A DNA stretch of 64,000 nt from Rhizobium sp. BK251 (GTDB lineage: Bacteria; Pseudomonadota; Alphaproteobacteria; Rhizobiales; Rhizobiaceae): NCBI RefSeq assembly GCF_004345245.1, contig NZ_SLUQ01000001.1, forward strand, positions 372,001 to 436,000. The letters run 5' to 3'. The position numbers and the translations under genes were made by a program. The notes beneath the pieces were generated by a model that did no database searches, had not been told where the DNA came from, and was given only the letters and a program-made list of their open reading frames with translations. Below are positions 52,127 to 60,007 of the stretch, piece after piece. Each line of letters opens with the position of its first letter. The first letter of the stretch is position 1.

Positions 52127-53392
52127 GTGAGCACAGCCCAACTGACCATTATCCCGCCGTCCAGACCGCTTTCGGGCCGGGTGAGCCCTCCGGGTTCGAA
52201 GTCCATTACCAACCGTGCGCTTCTGCTTGCCGGATTGGCGAAGGGAACGAGCCGCCTCACGGGCGCCCTGAAAAGCGACGACACGCGTTACATGGCTGAG
52301 GCGTTGCGGGCGATGGGCGTCACCATCGACGAGCCGAATGATACCACCTTCATCGTCACGGGCAGTGGCCGCCTGCAGGCGCCGTCCGCACCGCTCTTCC
52401 TCGGCAATGCCGGGACGGCGACCCGGTTCCTGACTGCGGCCGCGGCCCTCGTCGACGGCAAGGTCGTTGTCGACGGCGACCAGCATATGCGCAAGCGCCC
52501 GATCGCGCCGCTCGTCGAAGCGCTTCGCTCGCTCGGCATCGATGCAACGGCCGAGACCGGCTGCCCGCCGGTCACCATCAACGGCAAGGGGCCGATCGAG
52601 ATCGGCAAGGTCACGATCGATGGCGGCCTTTCGAGCCAGTATGTCTCGGCGTTGCTGATGATGGCCCCCTGCGGTACCGGCCCTGTCGAGATCGAGCTGA
52701 CCGGCGAGCATATCGGCGCGCTCGGCTACATCGATCTCACGGTCGCGGCCATGCGCGCCTTTGGCGCCAAGGTCGAGCGTACCAGCCCGAAGACCTGGCG
52801 CGTCGAGCCGACCGGCTATACGGCAACCGACTTTGCGGTCGAGCCGGATGCATCGGCGGCAACCTATCTCTGGGCCGCAGAAGTGCTGACGGGCGGGCGC
52901 ATAGACCTCGGCACGCCGGCGGGCGAGTTCTCCCAGCCGGATGCGCGCGCCCATGACATCATCTCGAAGTTTCCGCACCTGCCGGCGGTGATCGACGGCT
53001 CGCAGATGCAGGACGCCGTCCCCACACTCGCCGTGCTCGCGGCCTTCAACGAGACGCCTGTTCGCTTCGTCGGCATCGCCAACCTGCGCGTCAAGGAATG
53101 CGATCGCATCCGCGCGCTCTCCATCGGGCTCACGAATATTGCTGCCGATCTCGCCCGTGAGGAGGGCGACGACCTGATTGTCGCCTCCGATCCCTCGCTT
53201 GTTGGCAAGACGCTGCCGGCTTCGATCGACACCTTCGCGGACCACCGCATCGCCATGAGCTTCGCGCTGGCCGGGCTGAAGATAAAGGGCATCACCATTC
53301 TCGACCCGGGCTGCGTCGCAAAGACCTACCCGGATTACTGGCGGGCGCTGGCCTCGCTGGGTGTCGAATACGAGGGCGAAGAAGCATTGTGA
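52127..53392 (+). CDS. aroA: EPSP synthase (3-phosphoshikimate 1-carboxyvinyltransferase), class-I-like
   Basis: 421 aa from the GTG at 52127, 8 nt after GGAAGAGA; an ATG at 52070 would add 19 unconserved residues. It makes EPSP from shikimate-3-phosphate and PEP. Motifs: PPGSKSITNR (K25), LGNAGTATRFL (92-102), RVKECDRI, TFADHRIAM and AKTYPDYW. The G96/T97 region resembles class I enzymes such as E. coli AroA, but residue 101, Pro in E. coli, is Phe, and residue 99, Met, is Thr. The usual rhizobial enzyme is class II. It sits between lemA and DUF2207, away from other shikimate genes. Confidence 0.92.
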   Translation: MSTAQLTIIPPSRPLSGRVSPPGSKSITNRALLLAGLAKGTSRLTGALKSDDTRYMAEALRAMGVTIDEPNDTTFIVTGSGRLQAPSAPLFLGNAGTATRFLTAAAALVDGKVVVDGDQHMRKRPIAPLVEALRSLGIDATAETGCPPVTINGKGPIEIGKVTIDGGLSSQYVSALLMMAPCGTGPVEIELTGEHIGALGYIDLTVAAMRAFGAKVERTSPKTWRVEPTGYTATDFAVEPDASAATYLWAAEVLTGGRIDLGTPAGEFSQPDARAHDIISKFPHLPAVIDGSQMQDAVPTLAVLAAFNETPVRFVGIANLRVKECDRIRALSIGLTNIAADLAREEGDDLIVASDPSLVGKTLPASIDTFADHRIAMSFALAGLKIKGITILDPGCVAKTYPDYWRALASLGVEYEGEEAL

Positions 53393-53438
53393 CGATGATG
53401 CCGGGCCTCGCGCCCGGCGAGGGGAGGGGAACCGGACG

Positions 53439-55379
53439 GTGAAGGGCTTTCTTGCTACGCTTGCTCTGGCGGTGCTGTGGCTGGCAACGCCGCTTTCACT
53501 GTCGAGCGTGTCCGCCGCGGAGGTCATCAACTCATTCCGCTCCGCTGTCGAGGTCGAGCGCGATGGGCAGATGCAGGTCTCCGAAACGCTCGACGTTCAG
53601 GTCGAGGGGCGGGAAATCAAGCGCGGTATCTTCCGCGACTTCCCGCTCACTTTCCTCGACGCGAACGGCCGCAGGGCCGATGTCGATTTCGAGGTGGTCT
53701 CGGTGGAACGCGACGGCCGGCCAGAGCCGTGGCACAGCGAAAGCATCGGCGGCGGCATCCGTATCTACACCGGCGAGCAGGACGTCTTTCTCGACCCCGG
53801 CCGGCACAGCTTCACCATCACCTACCGCACCAACCGCCAGATCCGCTATTTCGCCGATCATGACGAACTCTACTGGAACGTCACCGGCAACGGCTGGCGG
53901 TTCCCGATCCTCTCTGCGTCCGCCGACGTAACGCTGCCAGAAGGCGCCATTGCCGAAGACGTCAATTTTTTCACGGGTCCGCAGGGTTCCACCGCGCATA
54001 ACGCGCGCGTTACCGAACAGGGCAACCGCGTAGACTTCGAGATGACACGGCCGCTGGCCGTCGGCGAAGGGCTCACCATCGCCGTAAAGCTTGCCAAGGG
54101 CGTCATCGCCCCGCCCAGCGCCTCGCAGGAACGGATGTGGTTCCTCAAGGACAATCTCGACCTCATCCTCGGCTTCGGCGGCCTAGCGGTTGTCCTGATC
54201 TACTACACGCGCGCCTGGCTCGCGGTCGGACGCGATCCAGCGCGGGGCGTCATGGTGCCGCGCTGGGATCCGCCGGATGGCCTGTCGCCGGCGCTGGTCA
54301 ACTATGTCGACAACAAGGGCTTTTCCGGCCAGGGATGGACGGCGCTTTCTGCGACCGCGCTCGACCTTGCCGTCAAGGGCTACGTGGTCCTCGAAGACCT
54401 CGACAGCAGGATCATCATTCGCCGCACGGGCAAGGCTCTGCCACCGAATCTGGAATCCGGGCAGCAGGCTCTGCTCGACAACTTGGGCGGCGAGGGCTCG
54501 CAGCTCGTGATCGACAAGGCCAATGGTGTGAAGGTGCAGAAGATCGGACAGAAGTTCCGCAGCGCCATCGAGAGAGAACATCGCGGCCAGTACTACAAGG
54601 CGAATGTCCTCTATATCGTTGGCGGCGTGCTGCTTTCCGCTCTCTTCCTTGCCGGCATCGTGCTCTTCGGCAAGCTGCACGAGGAGGCGATCCCGCTCAT
54701 CGTCGTGCCGCTCTTCCTGTCGGTCTTCGCTTCGATCCTGGCGGTCAGCATCGGCAAGGCCTTTCACCGGCATTCAAGCCTTCTCGTGCGCATCATTAGG
54801 GTCGTGGTCTTCGCCATCATCGGCGTCGTCGCCGTTTCTGTCCTTTCAGGCTTCGTCGCGATGCTTGCGACGTCTGCGGCGGAAAACGAGCAGCTGCCGC
54901 TGCTTGTCGCCATCACCGGCATCTTCATTGCGAACTTCGTGTTCTTCTTCCTGATGGGTGCGCCGACGCCGCTCGGGGCACGGTTGATGGATGGCATTGA
55001 CGGCCTAAGGCAATATCTGACGCTTGCCGAGAAAGATCGGATGAACATGCAGGGCGCGCCGACCATGTCGCCGCAGCATTTCGAGACGCTTCTGCCCTAT
55101 GCGGTGGCGCTCGGGGTTGAAAAGCCATGGTCTCGCGCCTTCGAAGCCTGGCTTGCGGCGGCGGCAGCCGGTGCCGCGGCCGCGGCCTACAGCCCCGGCT
55201 GGTACTCCGGCCACTCCTACGGCAGCTTTTCCGATCGCATCGGCGGCTTCTCGTCCTCGATGTCGTCGACCATCGCCTCGACCATTCCGGCGCCGCGCTC
55301 CAGTTCCTCGTCGGGCTTTTCCTCCGGCGGCGGTTTTTCGGGCGGCGGCGGTGGCGGAGGCGGGGGAGGCGGCTGGTAG
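53439..55379 (+). CDS. DUF2207 membrane protein with glycine-rich tail
   Basis: 646 aa from the GTG at 53439, with GAGGGGAGGGGAA upstream. A signal peptide (to about SSVSA) is followed by an extracytoplasmic beta-rich DUF2207 domain (30-220) and one membrane helix at about 245-265. A second group of helices lies at about 385-500, and the C-terminus is Ala-, Ser- and Gly-rich, ending in a run of glycines before W. It is often next to lemA. Likely an envelope protein whose role is unknown. Confidence 0.88.
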   Translation: MKGFLATLALAVLWLATPLSLSSVSAAEVINSFRSAVEVERDGQMQVSETLDVQVEGREIKRGIFRDFPLTFLDANGRRADVDFEVVSVERDGRPEPWHSESIGGGIRIYTGEQDVFLDPGRHSFTITYRTNRQIRYFADHDELYWNVTGNGWRFPILSASADVTLPEGAIAEDVNFFTGPQGSTAHNARVTEQGNRVDFEMTRPLAVGEGLTIAVKLAKGVIAPPSASQERMWFLKDNLDLILGFGGLAVVLIYYTRAWLAVGRDPARGVMVPRWDPPDGLSPALVNYVDNKGFSGQGWTALSATALDLAVKGYVVLEDLDSRIIIRRTGKALPPNLESGQQALLDNLGGEGSQLVIDKANGVKVQKIGQKFRSAIEREHRGQYYKANVLYIVGGVLLSALFLAGIVLFGKLHEEAIPLIVVPLFLSVFASILAVSIGKAFHRHSSLLVRIIRVVVFAIIGVVAVSVLSGFVAMLATSAAENEQLPLLVAITGIFIANFVFFFLMGAPTPLGARLMDGIDGLRQYLTLAEKDRMNMQGAPTMSPQHFETLLPYAVALGVEKPWSRAFEAWLAAAAAGAAAAAYSPGWYSGHSYGSFSDRIGGFSSSMSSTIASTIPAPRSSSSSGFSSGGGFSGGGGGGGGGGGW

Positions 55380-55441
55380 CCTCTTGACCTTTGCTGCCGC
55401 CCCGCTTAACGGCGGCAGGACGAACCAGAAGGGGCAAGGCC

Positions 55442-56713
55442 ATGAGAGTTCTGTTGATCGGATGCGGCGGACGCGAGCACGCGCTGGCCTGGAAGCTTGC
55501 CCAATCCCCGCTGATGACCGAATTCTATGCGGCTCCAGGCAATCCCGGCATCGCCGAACATGCGAGCCTCGTCGCGCTGAACATCGAAGACCATGAGGCG
55601 GTTGCCGCCTTCTGCCGCGAGAAGGCGATCGATTTCGTCGTCGTCGGCCCCGAGGCGCCGCTGGTCGCGGGCCTTGCCGATCGCCTGCGCCGCGATGGAA
55701 TCGCCGTCTTCGGCCCCTCGGCCGCGGCTGCCCAGCTCGAAGGCTCCAAGGGCTTCACCAAGGATATCTGCGCGCGCTACGACATTCCGACCGGCGCCTA
55801 CCAGCGCTTCAACAACGCGCCGAAGGCAAAGGCCTATATCCGCCAGCAGGGCGCGCCGATCGTCGTCAAGGCCGATGGGCTTGCCGCCGGCAAGGGCGTG
55901 ACGGTGGCGATGACGCTCGACGAGGCGCTGGCTGCCGTCGACGACTGCTTCGAGGGCGCCTTCGGGGAAGCCGGTGCCGAGGTCGTCATCGAGGCCTATC
56001 TCGATGGCGAGGAGGCGAGCTTCTTCTGTCTCTGCGACGGCAAGAACGTGCTGCCGCTTGCGGCCGCCCAGGACCACAAGCGCGTCGGCGACGGCGATAC
56101 CGGGCCGAATACCGGCGGCATGGGCGCATATTCGCCGGCCCCAGTCATGACGCCGGACATGGTGGCGCGCACCATGAAGGAAGTCATAGAGCCGACCGTG
56201 CGCGGCATGGCGGAAAGCGGCCATGCCTTTTCGGGCGTCTTTTTCGCCGGGCTGATGATCACCGAGAAGGGTCCGGAACTGATCGAATACAATGTCCGCT
56301 TCGGCGATCCGGAATGCCAGGTGCTAATGATGCGGCTGAAGAGCGACCTGCTGCCGATCCTGCACGCCTGCGCCACCGGCACGCTCGACAAGGTCGACGC
56401 CGAATGGAGCGATGACGTGGCACTCACTGTCGTCATGGCGTCGAAGGGTTATCCAGGCGCCTACGAAAAGAACACGCCGATCGAGAGCCTGCCCGAGACG
56501 GCAGCAGGGGCCAAGGTGTTCCATGCCGGCACAGCCCTCAAGGACGGCCAACTGGTCGCTTCCGGTGGTCGCGTGCTCAATGTGACGGCGACCGGCGCGA
56601 CGGTTCGTGAAGCCCAAGAGCAGGCCTATGAACTGGTGGACAAGGTGGTCTGGGACAACGGCTTTTGCCGGCGCGACATCGGCTGGCAGGCGATCGCGCG
56701 CGACGGGCGCTGA
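55442..56713 (+). CDS. purD: Phosphoribosylamine-glycine ligase (GAR synthetase)
   Basis: 423 aa ATP-grasp ligase, second step of purine synthesis. It begins [18 protein letters not shown], has [36 protein letters not shown] and FGDPECQ. The ATG at 55442 is preferred; a 17-codon upstream frame lacks conservation. AGAAGGGG lies upstream. It is separate from other purine genes in this window. Confidence 0.96.
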   Translation: MRVLLIGCGGREHALAWKLAQSPLMTEFYAAPGNPGIAEHASLVALNIEDHEAVAAFCREKAIDFVVVGPEAPLVAGLADRLRRDGIAVFGPSAAAAQLEGSKGFTKDICARYDIPTGAYQRFNNAPKAKAYIRQQGAPIVVKADGLAAGKGVTVAMTLDEALAAVDDCFEGAFGEAGAEVVIEAYLDGEEASFFCLCDGKNVLPLAAAQDHKRVGDGDTGPNTGGMGAYSPAPVMTPDMVARTMKEVIEPTVRGMAESGHAFSGVFFAGLMITEKGPELIEYNVRFGDPECQVLMMRLKSDLLPILHACATGTLDKVDAEWSDDVALTVVMASKGYPGAYEKNTPIESLPETAAGAKVFHAGTALKDGQLVASGGRVLNVTATGATVREAQEQAYELVDKVVWDNGFCRRDIGWQAIARDGR

Positions 56714-56827
56714 GGCGGCTGATTTCGCAACAAAAACAGGCTTCCATTCAATTTTTACCGTTTCCCCTGACCGGATGGAAATAAAGGCGCGCTAATCTGC
56801 TCCCATATTGAGACGGAGTAGCCCCGC

Positions 56828-57310
56828 ATGCGTCATATCTTCTTGACAGTCGCTTTCGCGCTCGCCGCAGGCTCGGCGGCCGCTTCCTCGATCGAGCGCA
56901 TCCCGGCAAAGCCCGCAGCGGATGCCGGCAGCATCGTCGTCAAGGCCTGCGCCGATTGCCCGCCGCTGCGGAAGAAGGATCCTAAGAGGGACTATATCGT
57001 TCCCGCACTCAAGCCGGGCACACAGACGGTCGAGATCCGCGACATCAATGGCGCGCCGAAGGTCGTGCGCACCGAAGCCTGGATGGGCGGCTCGCCCGTC
57101 GTCTTCGTCTCCAAGGCGACGCCCGCGGCTGTCGCCGCGGTCGAAGGCGAGGGCGCTCCCGCAGAGGGTATCGACACCGTATCGACGACTGCCGCCGTCA
57201 CGCCCTTCGACGTCAAGCCAGTGTCCGCCTCCGTTGCCCCGACAGCCGCCAGCGCGACGGAACAAATCAAGCCGCTCGACATTTCTGCATTTGAGCTTAG
57301 GCTACAGTAA
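56828..57310 (+). CDS. Small secreted protein with CxxC motif (possibly HPE1-like)
   Basis: 160 aa. An N-terminal signal peptide ends at about AAASS (residue 20). Next comes a CADCPPLRKK segment (CxxC at about 41-44), a short basic, beta-rich core (VEIRDINGAPKVVRTEAW) and an Ala/Thr/Val-rich tail. It is probably periplasmic or exported. Annotation of related rhizobial proteins as HPE1-like plant effectors comes to mind, but I cannot confirm that from this sequence. GGAG lies 10 nt before the ATG. Confidence 0.7.
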   Translation: MRHIFLTVAFALAAGSAAASSIERIPAKPAADAGSIVVKACADCPPLRKKDPKRDYIVPALKPGTQTVEIRDINGAPKVVRTEAWMGGSPVVFVSKATPAAVAAVEGEGAPAEGIDTVSTTAAVTPFDVKPVSASVAPTAASATEQIKPLDISAFELRLQ

Positions 57311-57414
57311 GATCAAAAGTTCCCTGCCCCACCCGACCAAGGTTTCGGTCGCTAGGGGTTCCACCAGTGGTGGAATGAATGCGCCCTTGAAGAGAAGCAA
57401 GGGCGCATTCTTTT
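57311..57414 (+). ncRNA. Compact structured RNA candidate ending in a strong terminator
   Basis: Four stems follow the previous stop codon almost without gaps: CCCC 57327-57330 with GGGG 57355-57358, enclosing CGACC 57334-57338 with GGTCG 57347-57351. An 8-bp perfect hairpin follows (57359-57366 with 57368-57375), then a 13-bp perfect terminator (57377-57389 with 57398-57410) with four T after it. It may be a 3'-UTR-derived or independent small RNA. No promoter was identified inside the window before it. Confidence 0.5.
57377..57414 (+). terminator. Rho-independent terminator, 13-bp stem
   Basis: A perfect 13-bp stem with an 8-nt loop and TTTT. It is the strongest terminator in the right half of the window and closes the small secreted-protein gene and any RNA from its 3' end. 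Confidence 0.93.
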
Positions 57415-57664
57415 ATCTATGGATGCTCCATGCGCCCAAGAGACAACCTTCGCTTGTTTTTAGGCGGCGATAGCTCTTGTCGCGCAGCCGCATCGGGCGC
57501 AATGTGGAACGTGCGCCGCAGCTGAAGCGCTGTTGCCTGCAACTGCCTTGAAAGCCACGGCACCGGCCCGATCGCCGGCAGGAAGCCGCTACTTCGGCTT
57601 CCCGCTGGTCCAGAGCGTTTCCGTTTTCCATGAGTGACGGGCATGCTCCATCTATTTGTCTAAC
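57415..57664. other. Gene-free stretch before the membrane-protein gene
   Basis: About 250 bp between the terminator and the next repeat. Only short ORFs (57413-57644, minus, in two frames) occur and none has a ribosome site or a recognisable product. A self-complementary piece near 57560-57605 (ATCGCCGGCAGG and CGGCTTCCC types) is present but unclear. Nothing else is supported. Confidence 0.45.
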
Positions 57665-57708
57665 GCAGTTCCGGACGCAAAATCGCTACGCACTTTTGCT
57701 GGAATTGC
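57665..57708. repeat. Palindromic intergenic repeat (RIME-like)
   Basis: Outer arms GCAGTTCC (57665-57672) and GGAATTGC (57701-57708) pair with one G-U, and inner arms GCAAAA (57677-57682) and TTTTGC (57694-57699) are perfect. Sequences ending GGAATTGC with this shape recur in rhizobial intergenic DNA in my memory. It lies 18 bp before the membrane-protein gene and may supply its leader. Confidence 0.6.
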
Positions 57709-57726
57709 TCGAGCGGGGGAGCGCCT

Positions 57727-58134
57727 ATGACTGGCAGCCTGGACATTAATGCATCCGGCGTATCGCGAACCGGCATCGTGCGCACTTACAAGATACTGCT
57801 GTCAATCAACCTGCTGCTGCACCTGGCGATCGGGCTCGCCTGCCTCCTCATTCCCGATGTCGTCGGCTACTATGCGGGCCTGCCCGGCCCGATCCCCGAT
57901 GGCTGGACGCGAGGCTGGGGTGCGACGCTTATCCTTGTCACGACCCTCTATCTCCCCGGGTTGCGCGATCCGGTCGGGGTCCGCGCTCCCAATATCATCG
58001 GCCTGTTCGGCCGCGTCTGGATGGGAAGCGTGTGGGTCTTCTGCGGCGGAGGTTTCCTCTGGTTCGCAGCCTTCGATTATCTATGGGCCATCATCCTGAC
58101 CATCTTGTACCTTCGCGTTATCCGGAGCACGTAA
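57727..58134 (+). CDS. Small four-helix membrane protein
   Basis: 135 aa. Four hydrophobic helices (about 20-45, 65-80, 90-110 and 112-130) with PGPIPDGWTRGWGATL between the first two. GGGGGAG lies upstream of the ATG. There is no recognised domain; the pattern fits DoxX-like or other small inner-membrane proteins, but no DoxX motif was seen. It is transcribed alone. Confidence 0.75.
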   Translation: MTGSLDINASGVSRTGIVRTYKILLSINLLLHLAIGLACLLIPDVVGYYAGLPGPIPDGWTRGWGATLILVTTLYLPGLRDPVGVRAPNIIGLFGRVWMGSVWVFCGGGFLWFAAFDYLWAIILTILYLRVIRST

Positions 58135-58274
58135 GCGTGGGGAGCACGGGTTTTCGACTTCTCGTGGGTTTCAAAGATCGTTCCGGAAGGCGCGCGTGAA
58201 CGCGGAACCTCTCGGATTGTCCGAGCTCGGAGGCATCTTGGGACAAGGGGAGAAGTGTTCCGCCTACGGCGTTC

Positions 58275-58772
58275 TCAGCCACCATCTGCAGCGGCAAGGC
58301 GCTCGATCAGCCTCTCGATGTCGCCGTGCGAGAACACCTCGACGCCGGCGCGTCTCAGGGCTGCGGCCGTGACGCCGCTTCCCGTCTTGCGGTTTCCAGA
58401 AAACGAACCGTCATAGACGAATCCAGAGCCGCAGGAGGGACTGCCGTCGATCAGCAGCGCATAGCGGCAGCCGGTGTCGCGCGCCAGGGCCACAGCGTTT
58501 TCGGCAGCCTGCAGGAATTCGTGGGTGACGTGACCACCCGTGATTTCAAACACGCCGGCGTGGCCCGAAAGAACGTCCTCGCCGGTGTTGCCGGGCTCGA
58601 TCTCTGCCGGCGGGCGTGGCACCGGCATGCCGGCCGACATCTCCGGACAGATCGTGACCAGCCGGCCCTCCTGCCGCCATTGCTCGATTGCCGGGTGGGC
58701 GAGCGGCTTGGCCCGCCCGTCATAGCGGACGGCATGGCCCATGAGGCAGGCGCTGACGAGGATCTTGTTCAT
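58275..58772 (-). CDS. DUF523-family protein
   Basis: 165 aa from the ATG at 58772. The N-terminal KILVSACLMG (Cys), CPEMSAGMPVPRPPAEI and SPSCGSG are the DUF523 hallmarks, with several conserved Cys that suggest metal or iron-sulfur binding. The family is broadly conserved with unknown function; its C-terminal part is found fused to DUF1722. The longer in-frame ORF to 58835 has no support. Confidence 0.88.
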   Translation of the reverse strand: MNKILVSACLMGHAVRYDGRAKPLAHPAIEQWRQEGRLVTICPEMSAGMPVPRPPAEIEPGNTGEDVLSGHAGVFEITGGHVTHEFLQAAENAVALARDTGCRYALLIDGSPSCGSGFVYDGSFSGNRKTGSGVTAAALRRAGVEVFSHGDIERLIERLAAADGG

Positions 58773-58900
58773 GACTTGGGAATACCTCGTCGGGCATGGT
58801 AATTCCAGCCCACGGGGCTTTCGCCGCCGCACCATTCACGCACCAGAAGGACTGTCGCCATCGCTGAAGACCGCCAATCTGGCCCGGCAGAGAAACGGCC

Positions 58901-59341
58901 GTGAACGACCTCGCAATTTATGCCGGCCTGTTCATGATGTCGTTCGCCGCCGCAACCATATTCCCCATGCAATCCGAGGCAGGGCTCGTCGGCCTCATCC
59001 TGAGCGCTGAATATTCGCCCCTTCTGCTGGTCGCCGTGGCGAGCGCTGGAAACGTTCTCGGCTCCGTGCTGAACTGGCTGCTCGGAGTGGGCATCGAGCG
59101 CTTCCGCGAAAGACGATGGTTTCCGGTGAGCGAGCCGGCGCTGGAACGCGCGCAGCGCTGGTATCGCCGCTATGGCAAGTGGTCGCTGCTCGCAAGCTGG
59201 GTGCCGATCGTGGGCGATCCCATCACCGTCGTGGCAGGCGTGCTCCGCGAGCCCCTGCCGACGTTCCTGCTGCTCGTGACCATCGCCAAGACCGCGCGCT
59301 ACGCGGTCCTTGCGATCATCACAACCGGTGTCCTGGGCTAA
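58901..59341 (+). CDS. YqaA/DedA-like membrane protein (SNARE-associated family)
   Basis: 146 aa from a GTG. Helices at about 10-30, 35-60 and 115-140, with the VTT-domain features SAGNVLGSVLNWLLG and SWVPIVGDPITVVAGVLR. Similar small YqaA proteins are thought to act in membrane homeostasis or lipid scrambling. It is divergent from DUF523 and converges with the AT-rich gene. Confidence 0.88.
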   Translation: MNDLAIYAGLFMMSFAAATIFPMQSEAGLVGLILSAEYSPLLLVAVASAGNVLGSVLNWLLGVGIERFRERRWFPVSEPALERAQRWYRRYGKWSLLASWVPIVGDPITVVAGVLREPLPTFLLLVTIAKTARYAVLAIITTGVLG

Positions 59342-59366
59342 CGGCCCTCACGGCGCCTCGCCGTCG

Positions 59367-59855
59367 TCACACATCCGGGCCTTCGGCAAGAACTTCGTCG
59401 ACAAGCTTCCGCATGGCCCCGGAATATCCGAACTGAGACCCTGGCCAAATTTCCTGCAAGGCGGGATGGTGATAGTGAAGCTGCCACTTCAACACTATCC
59501 TCCACTCACCTTCAGCCTCCACGTCGAGGAGAATTTGTTCCGCGGTATTCAGCAATATCGAGAGAAACCAGAGGTATTTTTCAGACCTTTTGGTAAGATC
59601 GCATTCTATTCCAGAAAAATCCTCAGCGCCTATCTCTCTGAGTGCCATTTTGGCAGAGGAGTACTGAGGAAAATCAAAGCAAAGCCGCAGATAGTCGCGA
59701 TAGGCTCCTAGTGCTCCGGACTCCCTGGATATTTTCCGGTTCTCGCTGATTTGCCGCCACGCAAACCATAAGGCGCCCCCCGCGATCAATGCTGTCGCAA
59801 CCGTGGCAAGGTTCCCGGCAACATCTGCACAGTCTCTCAATTCAGACCAACACAT
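59367..59855 (-). CDS. Hypothetical membrane-anchored protein in AT-rich DNA
   Basis: 162 aa from the ATG at 59855 (a longer in-frame start at 59978 is possible). An N-terminal acidic stretch with Cys is followed by one membrane helix (about 15-35, LATVATALIAGGALWFAW) and a soluble helical domain with RDYLRLCFDFP and WFLSILLNTAEQILLDVE. It resembles loosely the small membrane proteins of the DUF4760 type. Base composition is AT-richer than every neighbour and codon choice differs, suggesting recent transfer. Confidence 0.6.
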   Translation of the reverse strand: MCWSELRDCADVAGNLATVATALIAGGALWFAWRQISENRKISRESGALGAYRDYLRLCFDFPQYSSAKMALREIGAEDFSGIECDLTKRSEKYLWFLSILLNTAEQILLDVEAEGEWRIVLKWQLHYHHPALQEIWPGSQFGYSGAMRKLVDEVLAEGPDV

Positions 59856-60007
59856 CGCGCACCCAATGATTGTGTTGTGTAGTAAACAGCAACCTAAGGG
59901 AATTGGCAAGGACAGTCTGATCGTCCATTCAAGTTGACGACAATTCGCGACGCGAAAACTCGCGTTGGCGCAAGCCAATCACACTTGAACTGGCGTCTAG
60001 ACGCCCC

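Noticed and set aside
57413..57644. Two overlapping minus-strand ORFs of about 75 codons
   Set aside because: No ribosome sites and no recognisable family; they overlap each other in different frames.
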